Assembly: GCA_023014335.1 (NCBI GenBank)
Contig: JAECYW010000029.1
Span: 372,001-436,000, forward strand
Reading direction: 5' to 3'
Origin: Galerina marginata
Taxonomy: Eukaryota; Basidiomycota; Agaricomycetes; Agaricales; Galerinaceae
DNA: 64,000 bases
Shown: piece by piece, positions 1 to 9,179 of the stretch
Layout of the letters: each line of letters opens with the position of its first letter
Position numbering within the stretch: the stretch's first letter is position 1
Position numbers and translations under genes: made by a program
Notes under the pieces: model-generated
Databases searched by the model: none
Seen by the model: the letters and a program-made list of their open reading frames with translations, nothing else
Told to the model about the DNA's origin: nothing

Positions 1-779
1 AAAAAATCCAGGGTCGGGAGGGGGGTCGGTCAGTTCAAGTGCGAGGCTTCGTTAGAGTAACCCTGCGATACTTTCCTGATGCTGAGGCCACGAGGGAGGT
101 GGAGTTAGTTAGGTGAGACGCAAAAAGGAAAGACGGGAAGAAGATGAATGGATGGTATTAGAAGACGAAAGACTCGAGAGAAGCAAAGAGGCTCGCTAGG
201 ACTGGGAGAGAAACGTGCATACGAATTAGAACGAGAATATGAATTCAAATGTGGCAAACGTCCGCGAACAAAAACGATAAAGGAAACAAGAGAGACGACA
301 GATGAAATAGAAAAAGAAAATTAACCAGACTTACCACTCACCCCGAGTCGATACTCTGGCACGACCACATGGACTGTAAGACCCACATCCTGAATGTCCT
401 CCCCGCCCATACCCATACTACATCATTTACCTCCAGCATCCAGACACAGACTTGCAAGCAGGGCCCGCCGCCCAGGATGGGGGCCGGCGCGTGGGGTGGT
501 GGAAAATTGGCAGCAGCGGCATTGGTGATGCCCCCTGTTGCGCCTTGTTCTGGTTCTGGTTCATGGCGCTATGTACGTCTATGTATGCGTGACGTGTGTG
601 GGTATATTCGCAGAGTATGTGGCCTCGCTTTTGAAGACGAGTTCTGCGTGGAGCGTCAGGCTGGCAGCCGTCATGGGCATTACTCTACAACAGGAGAAGG
701 GGATATCTCGCCTTCTAGGAAATGAGCGCTTGAAGAGAGCCCCAGCAAGACGAGAAAGAGGAAGACGGACCACCATGAC
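1..779. other. no gene recognised; purine-rich left edge
   Basis: The first ~350 bases are rich in GAAG/GAAA tracts on the plus strand. The short open frames here overlap on both strands and show no conserved motif or splice pattern. No feature can be supported apart from the repeat that starts at about 780. Confidence 0.4.
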
Positions 780-1420
780 GCTAGTCAAACTGACCCTCTC
801 TCCTAGCAGAGCTCGATTCTCCAGATTTTCATTCTCTCCTTCGTTTGCTTTGTCTTCCTCTAGCACGTTAAAGTACGACCAATATGAGCACTCGGCGCTC
901 TCAATCGCCACCGGTCCTGCAGCTGGCTCCGGCTCACGTAGATGTTACAAAGACCAAGCAGGCGTCCGACACCACGAATGTGAGCCTATAAGTATCCTGT
1001 CATACCCGGCACCGAGGAATTCGCGAACGGGTTGGCGAACCTAATGTATGAGGTCGCAATGCGATGGAAGTGAACTGTTGGTAATAAAGGAGAAGCAAAT
1101 GCATACCGTTCAGCCAGCTCAGCTTTCGTGCAGAGATGAACTTAGGCGATATGATTGAAATGTCGAAACTTGGCAATGGGAGCGAGTTGCAACTTGTGAT
1201 TATGTCGTTCACGTGATTTAAGACCTTCCTCGGCCAGTGAACGGCAACGCCCATGGCCATCTTTGCACAAAGAATCAAGCTTCAAAAAAGCTTTTGTTGG
1301 AACATAAGTACTGTCAGCAGTTAGATCCACTTTAAATTTTACGCATTGATAAAGTACAACAGATATGGGACCACCTCGACTGGGCCACCTGGCCAAATTA
1401 AGAAGATGCACGTGATGTAT
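780..1420 (-). repeat. inverted copy of a dispersed segment (partner 8478-9010)
   Basis: Read on the minus strand, this segment aligns by eye over most of its length with 8478-9010 on the plus strand. Shared landmarks in the same order are CACGTG near both ends of the first half, GTCGAGGTGGT, TTTTTTGAAGCTTGATTC, AAGGATGGCCAT-like, CATATCGCCTAAGT, TCTGCACGAAAGCTGAGCTG and GAGAGCGCCGAGTG. Identity looks moderate, so the duplication is old. Short minus-strand frames in it are not kept open in the partner, so I do not treat it as coding. It could be a shared promoter region, a degraded gene or part of a larger inverted duplication. Confidence 0.7.
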
Positions 1421-1719
1421 TATTTCGATCCCAATCCGGTACGGCAGCTTTAAACGTCGAATTTGTGGCTTTCCCGAGGAGAGCGTCTTATCAAGGATAA
1501 TCGTTGGTGCCGACACATTCGCCTGCACATACCAAACTTAAATAATATTAGGAACTGCCGACGTTCAAAGATGAACAAATTAGACACAGCGTCGGCCTTC
1601 GGTGATGTTCTCGGATTAAAATTTGGGAGTTTGTACGAAGTTATCAAGTACAACTGTCATTAAGTAGACCAGAGTCGGAGCAGGGGACTTCCTTCTCACA
1701 AAACTTTGGTGAGTCGAGG

Positions 1720-1727
1720 TATATAAA
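1720..1727 (+). promoter_or_regulatory. TATA box of first cysteine-rich gene
   Basis: TATATAAA lies about 75 bases upstream of the ATG at 1799, a spacing normal for fungal genes. The two paralogs downstream have TATA-like boxes in comparable positions. Confidence 0.6.
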
Positions 1728-1798
1728 TTGCTGAGTGCAACTCCACGATAACTCTATTCTTGATTCGAAAGAAAGTTCTAGCTACAAAGCCTTGAGCC

Positions 1799-2046
1799 AT
1801 GAACCTCTTCTTCTTCTTAAGTTTATTGTCGACAGTGATTGCATCGCAGAATGCACTCCCATGCACCACCGACACTGATTGTGCAGCACTACGTTGCCCA
1901 CCTGGAACCAGAACTTGCGAGCCTGCATTTTGCGACAACTTTATATGCGCCAGGCCCTCCTGTGTTTCGGGAAGTCAGCAGTGTCCGGTGAGTTTTCATT
2001 TATGTGGAATGAGACAGGAAGAATTAAGGTCATTTACTTTTAGTAA
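1799..2046 (+). CDS. small secreted cysteine-rich protein, copy 1
   Basis: Predicted exons are 1799-1987 and 2044-2046; the 56-bp intron 1988-2043 begins GTGAGT and ends TTTTAG. The spliced product is 63 aa. Residues 1-16 or so are a hydrophobic signal peptide. The mature part holds eight cysteines spaced C-x5-C-x4-C-x6-C-x4-C-x4-C-x4-C-x6-C, which suggests four disulphides and an extracellular protein. The second coding exon consists only of the stop codon TAA. If the intron were kept, the frame would run on to 2074. Two diverged paralogs follow in the same orientation. I do not recognise a named family; size and pattern are those of fungal effector-like or antimicrobial-like secreted peptides, but function is unknown. 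Confidence 0.78.
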
Positions 2047-2462
2047 ACCCAATCGACGGTTTCGGGGTGATTGACTATGAGGGATCGAAAGAGAGAGGTT
2101 GAAGGGACACTCGTTCTTGCGTCTCGATGTACCAGGTGTCGCAAAATATACGATGTTTGGAAACACTTTGGCCTTCTTCAAGCAATAAAGCCTAGATCGA
2201 CAAGCGGGGATATCCCGTTGCTGAAAAATAAAAACATTCAAGAATATAGTGCCCGAGCAAAGAGGGTCGTCGATACCACGGTTCAGTATCCCGGCCCGCT
2301 GTACTTACTTCGCGGCTATGATTCATTTTTCTCGCAGCCTTCATGACTTGCTTTTCAAATTAGCACCGGGGTCCAGCCATCCCTCGTTGAATGTCCCAGT
2401 GAAGTCTTATCATGTGTGCATTGGGTTTAGGCGAATTCGAATACGAATGATGGATAAGCAGT
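2047..2462. other. intergenic, no gene seen
   Basis: Between copy 1 and the duplicated unit carrying copies 2 and 3. Only short unsupported frames; no recognised site. Confidence 0.4.
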
Positions 2463-2628
2463 GAACTATACCAGTGCGCTAGTCGAGTACGACTGACGTA
2501 TGGATCGAGGTAATGTACCGGACTGACTATCTGTCCTCAATAGCCAGAGTAAGTTGAACACTGGCATCGGAAGTGCACATGAATTCACTGGTATGACATT
2601 CCGAGGGAGAGTACAGTCGAAAGCGAAC

Positions 2629-2638
2629 TTATAAAAGG
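2629..2638 (+). promoter_or_regulatory. TATA box of cysteine-rich gene 2
   Basis: TTATAAAAGG lies about 50 bases before the ATG at 2686 and sits in the block shared with gene 3. Confidence 0.6.
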
Positions 2639-2685
2639 AAGAGCACACTGATAGATAGCTAAGAGCATCCTCGCTAAAAATCACC

Positions 2686-2940
2686 ATGAAGCTCTTATAC
2701 TTCGCAAGCGTTTTGGCTCTCCTAATTTCTTCACACCAAGTTGTGGCACTTGCATGCACGACAGACGCCGACTGCGTCAGCCTTCACTGCGTAGCTCCAA
2801 CGACGAAGCAGTGTGAGCCGGCTTTTTGTTTTGGTGGAACCTGTCGTCCACCAAAATGTGTCACCCCAAGCGGAAATTGCCCAGTGAGCTACTCATCTCT
2901 TGATTTTGAAAATGATATTTTACTGATTTACCTGCAGTGA
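2686..2940 (+). CDS. small secreted cysteine-rich protein, copy 2
   Basis: Exons 2686-2883 and 2938-2940; intron 2884-2937 (54 bp, GTGAGC to CTGCAG). The spliced product is 66 aa with a signal peptide of about 20 residues ending near VVALA and eight cysteines spaced C-x5-C-x4-C-x7-C-x4-C-x4-C-x4-C-x6-C. Shared motifs with the neighbours are CEPAFC and a final cysteine-proline before the stop. The terminal exon carries only TGA. The intron is a multiple of three and has no in-frame stop, so keeping it would add 18 residues and end at the same TGA. The ATG is preceded by ATCACC, the same context as gene 3. Probably secreted; role unknown. Confidence 0.8.
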   Translation: MKLLYFASVLALLISSHQVVALACTTDADCVSLHCVAPTTKQCEPAFCFGGTCRPPKCVTPSGNCPVSYSSLDFENDILLIYLQ

Positions 2941-3265
2941 AACGACTCGGACTTAGAGAGACTTAGTTGGGCGGTAAAATACAAGGTTCAAGGGCGAGGT
3001 CAAAATTGGAAGTTGGGTCAAAATATTTTGCATTTTACGTGGTTGTATATCAGCCGCTATTTAAGTTAAGAAATTCCATACGTCAAGTATCAAGCAGCAA
3101 ACTATGCCAGTATAATTACGCTAACCAAGTACGAGTGATGTTTGGATCGAGTTCATGTACTATCTGTCTGTCCAAAATAACCAGGGTAAGTTGAACATCG
3201 GATCCGGAAGTGTCCTGAATTCACCGACATGACATTTCGAGAGAGTGTGGTGTCGAAAGTGGCCT
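2941..3265. other. intergenic, part of the duplicated unit
   Basis: Gene 2 downstream region and gene 3 upstream region. The second half repeats the sequence upstream of gene 2. No separate gene seen. Confidence 0.45.
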
Positions 3266-3273
3266 TATAAGAG
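3266..3273 (+). promoter_or_regulatory. TATA-like box of cysteine-rich gene 3
   Basis: TATAAGAG lies about 90 bases before the ATG at 3360, at the position of the TATA box of gene 2 in the duplicated unit. Confidence 0.5.
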
Positions 3274-3359
3274 GATGAGGGCGACCAATAAACGGCTCAG
3301 AGCATCCTTTCTTCCACCGAAGAGCTTTGGCTTTACGCATTTTTACATTAAAGATCACC

Positions 3360-3621
3360 ATGAAGATCATATACTTCGCAAGCATTTTGGCCGCCCTAAT
3401 TTCAAGTTCTTCACACGAAGTTGCGGCAGTTGGATGCATGTTCGAGGCCGACTGCGCGGGCCTTCGCTGCGTAGCTCCAGCGACAAAGCTATGCGAGCCA
3501 GCACTTTGTTTGGGTGCAATCTGCCGTGCACCGTTATGTGTCTCCCCAAACGGAGAGTGCCCAGTGAGCTACTCATCTCTTAACTATGCAAATGATATCT
3601 TACTGACTTTACCTGCAGTGA
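3360..3621 (+). CDS. small secreted cysteine-rich protein, copy 3
   Basis: Exons 3360-3563 and 3619-3621; intron 3564-3618 (55 bp, GTGAGC to CTGCAG). I chose the ATG at 3360, not the in-frame ATG at 3327, because it aligns with the start of copy 2 and is followed directly by a signal peptide. The spliced product is 68 aa with the same C-x5-C-x4-C-x7-C-x4-C-x4-C-x4-C-x6-C pattern. The second exon again holds only the stop codon. With the intron kept, the frame shifts and runs to 3641 with an added C-terminal cysteine. It is closest to copy 2 and lies in the same tandem duplication. Confidence 0.8.
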
Positions 3622-3830
3622 AGCGATTCGGACTTTGTTAGGCGGTACCGATATAAGTTAAAGGGCATGGCCAAAATAGTTTACCTAGGGGTATACCCGC
3701 CGCTATTCAAATTGAGAAATCCCATACGTAGAGAATAATGAGCAGTCGAAATTGAATTCAATGAAGGAAAGGAAATTAGCCAGTGCAGGGAAGAAATTTA
3801 TAGCAGAGTGCATGCCAGTAAGTAGTCGAA

Positions 3831-4479
3831 ACAGTTTTAGAACTTACCAACGCGCATTAGGGATATTTCCGAACAAGTGAACTCATATGTCCTTCTGGAT
3901 ACGAATGGAACCTTCAATTTGCCGTCGAACATGACATGTAAACCTCCATTCTAGAACGTGAGTCGGCACGGCCTTGATAGAGCTGTTCGATATAGGCTGG
4001 TGTACCGAAGAATTATTTAATTCAAGTCTTTCTAATGTTCCAGACCACCAACGCGGTTGGAGAAAGGAAAGGAGGGGAGGGGAGGGGACGAGGAACGCGA
4101 GAAGTGGAGATGAAGAAAGTAGAGATGAGGCGGGAGTAGTTTCCAATACGCACTATTTCAACCTTGATCGCCGGGCTGGAGCGTCTACTGACGCGATATC
4201 CGATACAACTCCATCCTCGGGTTTGAAATTCGACGCTTAAAGCTTGATGCTTGAGCCTGAGCCCGCGTGGCTGAGTTCGCTCGAATTAATAAGAGCTCCA
4301 GGCATTCATGATGGCGGTGGCAGCCGAGTCCACTCGCCTACCTTGAGCCCAGGACCTAATAAAGGGGGCAGAAGGTAGTAGATGGCAGTACGGACGGAGA
4401 GACAGAAGGAGGAGAATGGTTAGAGCCTAGATACAAGGATGGGTAGGTCAGAGCGACAATGTTGGGGAATTGATGGAAC
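3831..4479. other. intergenic; short G-rich run, no gene
   Basis: Contains a purine tract with GGGGA repeats at about 4068-4090. No coding region or RNA gene recognised. Confidence 0.4.
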
Positions 4480-6220
4480 AGACGACGTGACGAGTGAGAT
4501 AGGGGCGGAGCGAGCGCTCAGCACCCAACGTGGGTTGGAGCTCGTTTGGGCTCCACACAAGAGCGACTGCCTTCGCATGGGTACCGTGTTCAAGTTCAGG
4601 CAAAATACAACAACAGCAAAGTCCATAAATCACGTATCTGAAAAAAGGAGACGGTCATGAAAAATGAAGCTGCTACCGAACTGGGTAGAGCCGCCTGCCA
4701 GATAGAAATACAAAGGTTTTATCATGGAGATCAAGATTAAGAAGTCGTAGATCCATATCATGAGACCCATGAAACCAATAAAAATCGTCGGAACACCATA
4801 TATAGCTACGACGAACAGATTATGAAAAAATTGACGGATGTCGAAAGTAAACATGGTGAAATAAGGGTGAAGAGTGGTTATGCCACCAGCGAGAAGAAAG
4901 GAGATCAAACAACCAGTGAGAACGCATATGTGACATGTGATGCGCGCAGAGAGGCGAAAAAATGGTTTAACTGGGAAGTATCCACACGAGTCAGCGAGGC
5001 AGGAAAGCAAGAGTTAACCGAACACACCACGCCGGATATATCGATTGGGGAGAACCCCAATGGAGAAGAAGGGATCATCTTCAGATAATAACAGCCATTG
5101 ACGAGACGGGTAAAAAATTCCCGCTCTCGATAGGAGAGAAATGGCAAGGGATCGTAGGAGCAGAAGAATACAGATCACACCGACGGCGATGCAGGAAATC
5201 GTCATTTCCAAAAGGAAATATAGGAAACATCTCAGTTCCATGTTGTACGCTTTACCGATGAATGTGTGGTCCATATCTGGTTCGGTGTTGGCGAATGTTG
5301 GATTCCGCCAGACATGCCCGATGAACCTGTCCCGTAAATGTCCACATTATTGAAGGTGTGATGCCCGCAGTAGATAGCATCCCGACGCTAACTGCAGTAA
5401 TAATTCAGCGATCAGGTATCTCGAGGTTTGTAGCGGGACTTACAGGAGTAGACGCCTCGCAGTCGATCCTCTGAAAAAAAAAATGGCCACAGATTCTCCG
5501 AGCTTAATTCGTATAAAATCTGTTTAACAAACCGTCAGCTAGGTCATAATAGGTGTAGAGTAAGCTAACTAACATTGAAGTCGCGACGACTCCAAGCATC
5601 CAATCTGTCCAAGTGGCGGCAGTTGAAGAGCCAAGGTAACCCAAGGTGGCTTTTGAAATGCAGAAAGCGATGACCGACGAGCAAACGAGAACGCGATAAG
5701 TCGTGATGAGAAGATGATTCGAGCCAGGATCCAGAATTCGTTCTCGCGACTGGTAAGTCAGGAAGGGTATAGAGAAGCCGGCAAGAATAAACCATATCAC
5801 GTCCATGCAATCCGGTTCAAATAACCACGCCAACCAGCGGGGCGAGAGCTCTCCGGAGTCATAAGGACTAACAATGAATAAACTGCAGATGTTTTCAAGT
5901 TATTGAGCCCTATCAAAGGAGAGAGAGAATGGCACGCACATTAAGAAAACGACAGTCCCGCCTATCCATTCGAGCGTCGTAGACGCGTACTACGCCTTAC
6001 CGTCCTGCGCTGATACAGCCTTGGCGGTTCCTAGACCTATTGTCGTCGACAGGACTATCAGACGGTAGGGGGAAACCTTGGGATGCCATAGTGTTTGGTT
6101 TTCGTCGCTTCAACGTCGACCATGGTGTGGGCTGTGTTCGAGACCAAAATGTTGGTGGTTGATCCATAAAGCGATATCCTGGGTGATTCCCTGTGGTTAT
6201 CGCTGACTCGGAGGACCGCT
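4480..6220 (-). repeat. minus arm of inverted duplication (partner 11035-12730)
   Basis: This arm carries the broken membrane-protein gene plus about 150 bases of shared 3' flank (CGAAGGCAGTCGCT and CCCAAACGA in both arms) and about 100 bases of shared upstream sequence (CAGCGATAACCAC against CAGCGGTAACGAC). The partner is in opposite orientation. A third copy of only the 3' flank motif occurs at about 9188. Confidence 0.75.
4630..6123 (-). pseudogene. broken inverted copy of multi-pass membrane protein gene
   Basis: The five exons of the intact gene at 11144-12597 can be recognised in reverse order: about 5940-6123, 5570-5882, 5444-5519, 5019-5391 and 4630-4970. Introns sit at matching places. 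Hydrophobic segments, the LFEPDCMDVIW motif and the NLWP motif are kept. At least three defects are visible. A TAG at 5990-5992 is in the frame of the first conserved exon. A length change in the first exon near 6080-6100 breaks the frame from the ATG. A 2-base deletion near 5325 shifts the frame in the fourth exon. Because open stretches remain long, the inactivation looks fairly recent. An undetected alternative start or splice could rescue part of it. Confidence 0.75.
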
Positions 6221-6224
6221 TTTG

Positions 6225-7350
6225 GGAAAATTGGTCATTCAAAGGGCTCTCGGAAGCAAATCTGTGCGTTTTGGAGCCCAGGGATTTCCCTCTAAAAGTT
6301 GAGAAATTTGTCCAGGGATTTCTAAACTCGGAGAGTATCTCTCAGGCCCACTAAACTTGATTCATTCCTGTCAATGAACATTGTACTTAAGTATTAGTTA
6401 GAAACCCTTTTCCCTGAAATAAATTCCATGCACTATGAGGTTCATCTGAGGAAACAACATTCATTTTAGCTACAGTTCTGTGACTCTGACTTCCAAGATG
6501 AAGAACCAGCCATAGCTTAATTACCAAGGCACGAATTTCTACATCAAAATGCGAAAAACCATTTTTTTGAATACTTAAAAATCAACGCAACCCTGTCGTC
6601 TTGGAGGATTTATTTTAACCATATTTATGTGTACACATCACAAAAGAGTTGAAGTGATTTGACCAAGAATTGGTGTAGCGAGGCTCCATCCTTTCTGAAA
6701 TTTCTACTTCAAAATGCATAAAACTGTCGTTTTGACTACTTAAATATCAACGCGACCCTGTCGGCTTTGCGCATTCAATTGGAGAATATTTATACGCACA
6801 AAACCTCAAAAGAATCAAGTGATTTGGCTGAAAACTGGTGTAGCTATGTTCCATTCTGTCCTCCTCTTCTGGTCTAAATTTCGAAAAGTACCTCCATTTT
6901 TTGAATTCCAAGAGCACATTCACCCCTCTCCTTTCAAAACACTTAAATAAACATTCTAACACATATTCCCAAGCTTTCTGAAGGACACCCATTGGTTATT
7001 GGCTACACTGCACCTGCCATGGGGATCTCTTTGGGCGAAGATTTTGTAAGATTTGAGTAATATAGCTGGTAGCTGATTGGTATCTCAATATATATTTTTT
7101 GCGTACTTGTTCAGGACTCAATTACATAGATTTCTGCCAAGTTTGAATTTTTTCGAAGCAAGGATTGGGCTTCCTGCGTGCGGTTTCGCACAGAGCGCGC
7201 CCCGCGCGACGCGTGAATTGGGGACGCGTGTGGTCACGTGCCTAAATCGGTCCTTCGGATTTCAAATCGGTCTGCTCGGTCAAAATCGGTCCTTGATCGA
7301 AAATCGTCCGCTTTTGGAAATCCCTTGGAATGGCGAAGCTGCCGAAAGCG
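6225..7350. repeat. 1,125-bp tandem repeat, unit 1
   Basis: Unit 1 (about 6227-7351) is followed directly by unit 2. Every stretch compared by eye was identical at an offset of exactly 1,125 bases. The unit is AT-rich and ends in a short series of ATCGGTCC-like direct repeats. No open frame with a conserved domain, no clear terminal inverted repeat and no target-site duplication were found. The left edge falls within the upstream region of the broken membrane-protein gene. It could be a duplicated non-autonomous element or an unequal-exchange product. Confidence 0.85.
6532..6862 (+). repeat. internal ~165-bp direct repeat inside the 1,125-bp unit
   Basis: About 6532-6696 and 6697-6862 align with each other: TTTCTACATCAAAATGC against TTTCTACTTCAAAATGC, ATCAACGCAACCCTGTCG against ATCAACGCGACCCTGTCG, and GTGATTTGACCAAGAATTGG against GTGATTTGGCTGAAAACTGG. 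The pair recurs at +1,125 in unit 2. So the unit was itself built by an older internal duplication. Confidence 0.7.
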
Positions 7351-8475
7351 GAAAATTGGTCATTCAAAGGGCTCTCGGAAGCAAATCTGTGCGTTTTGGA
7401 GCCCAGGGATTTCCCTCTAAAAGTTGAGAAATTTGTCCAGGGATTTCTAAACTCGGAGAGTATCTCTCAGGCCCACTAAACTTGATTCATTCCTGTCAAT
7501 GAACATTGTACTTAAGTATTAGTTAGAAACCCTTTTCCCTGAAATAAATTCCATGCACTATGAGGTTCATCTGAGGAAACAACATTCATTTTAGCTACAG
7601 TTCTGTGACTCTGACTTCCAAGATGAAGAACCAGCCATAGCTTAATTACCAAGGCACGAATTTCTACATCAAAATGCGAAAAACCATTTTTTTGAATACT
7701 TAAAAATCAACGCAACCCTGTCGTCTTGGAGGATTTATTTTAACCATATTTATGTGTACACATCACAAAAGAGTTGAAGTGATTTGACCAAGAATTGGTG
7801 TAGCGAGGCTCCATCCTTTCTGAAATTTCTACTTCAAAATGCATAAAACTGTCGTTTTGACTACTTAAATATCAACGCGACCCTGTCGGCTTTGCGCATT
7901 CAATTGGAGAATATTTATACGCACAAAACCTCAAAAGAATCAAGTGATTTGGCTGAAAACTGGTGTAGCTATGTTCCATTCTGTCCTCCTCTTCTGGTCT
8001 AAATTTCGAAAAGTACCTCCATTTTTTGAATTCCAAGAGCACATTCACCCCTCTCCTTTCAAAACACTTAAATAAACATTCTAACACATATTCCCAAGCT
8101 TTCTGAAGGACACCCATTGGTTATTGGCTACACTGCACCTGCCATGGGGATCTCTTTGGGCGAAGATTTTGTAAGATTTGAGTAATATAGCTGGTAGCTG
8201 ATTGGTATCTCAATATATATTTTTTGCGTACTTGTTCAGGACTCAATTACATAGATTTCTGCCAAGTTTGAATTTTTTCGAAGCAAGGATTGGGCTTCCT
8301 GCGTGCGGTTTCGCACAGAGCGCGCCCCGCGCGACGCGTGAATTGGGGACGCGTGTGGTCACGTGCCTAAATCGGTCCTTCGGATTTCAAATCGGTCTGC
8401 TCGGTCAAAATCGGTCCTTGATCGAAAATCGTCCGCTTTTGGAAATCCCTTGGAATGGCGAAGCTGCCGAAAGCA
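7351..8475. repeat. 1,125-bp tandem repeat, unit 2
   Basis: Second unit of the repeat starting at about 6227. Its end (GCTGCCGAAAGC, 8463-8474) matches the end of unit 1 (7338-7349), and directly after it begins the segment that pairs with 780-1420. Apparent identity of the units implies a very recent event, active homogenisation or an assembly artefact. Confidence 0.85.
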
Positions 8476-8477
8476 GG

Positions 8478-9010
8478 GAGGAGCACTAGATCACGTGCAT
8501 ATTCTCAATTTGGCCGATGCGACCAGTCGAGGTGGTGCCATGTCTGTTGTACTTTACCAATTCACAATATTTAAACTAGGTCCTACTGCTGAGACTGCTT
8601 ACTTTCCATTAAAAGTTTTTTTGAAGCTTGATTCCTAGTGCAAGGATGGCCATCGGCGTTGCTGTTCATCACCGGGAATTTCTTATAAATCACGTGAACG
8701 AGAAAATGACAACTCGATGTTACTCGGAGTCATCTTCCTCCCCCTCCCAATTCCAAATTCATCGTTTCAACCATATCGCCTAAGTCCCGGCGTCTCTGCA
8801 CGAAAGCTGAGCTGAATGAACAGCATGTCTTCCACTTTGCTTCTCCTCTAACTACCGACAGTCCACTTCCATCGCAGCTACTGTAGGTTCACGAACACTT
8901 TGAGAGCGCCGAGTGTGCGAGTTGGTCGTACTTCGGCGTCTAGGGGAAGGCGAAGCGAACGGAGCAGGGAATGAGAATCTGGAGGATCGAGCTCTGCTAG
9001 GAGTCGAAGG
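8478..9010 (+). repeat. plus-strand copy of inverted segment (partner 780-1420)
   Basis: See the partner. CACGTG at about 8493 and 8692, GTCGAGGTGGT, TTTTTTGAAGCTTGATTC, CATATCGCCTAAGT and GAGCTCTGCTAGGAG are kept in order. It starts within a few bases of the end of the 1,125-bp tandem repeat. A frame that is open in the partner is stopped here by TAG near 8636, so the segment is probably not coding. Confidence 0.7.
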
Positions 9011-9179
9011 TTCGTTGTCTTCTCTCATGCCTTTAATGGCGTTTTTCTCGTTCGTGGGCTCTGATATTGGTGCCTGCCGTCTAGGACCATAAAATCAACC
9101 GCAAAGCTCTGTTCCCGCAGTGCATCCAGTGCCCAGCGCACGGAAAACGACAAGACGAGCGCAACGACTGTCATAGCCA

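Larger units (their letters stand above)
2463..3830 (+). repeat. tandem duplication carrying cysteine-rich genes 2 and 3
   Basis: A unit of about 640-675 bp is repeated head to tail. The stretch upstream of gene 2 (from about 2463, with CTATACCAGT) matches the stretch upstream of gene 3 (from about 3103, CTATGCCAGT), including a shared GTAAGTTGAACA block, the TATA region and the coding region. After gene 3 the start of a third unit is visible (about 3650-3830, with AGAAATCCCATACGT matching AGAAATTCCATACGT at about 3068), but it has no gene. This points to gene-family growth by unequal exchange. Confidence 0.75.

Noticed and set aside
4060..4095. G-quadruplex element
   Set aside because: GGGGA runs exist but are short and purine-repeat-like; nothing links them to a gene.
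6747..8117. Two identical 81-aa minus-strand frames
   Set aside because: They are the same frame in the two copies of the 1,125-bp repeat, with no domain or splice context; identity comes from the DNA repeat, not from protein selection.
6225..8475. The tandem 1,125-bp units as a pair of retrotransposon LTRs
   Set aside because: Units abut with no internal region, do not start TG and end CA, and show no target duplication or primer-binding site.
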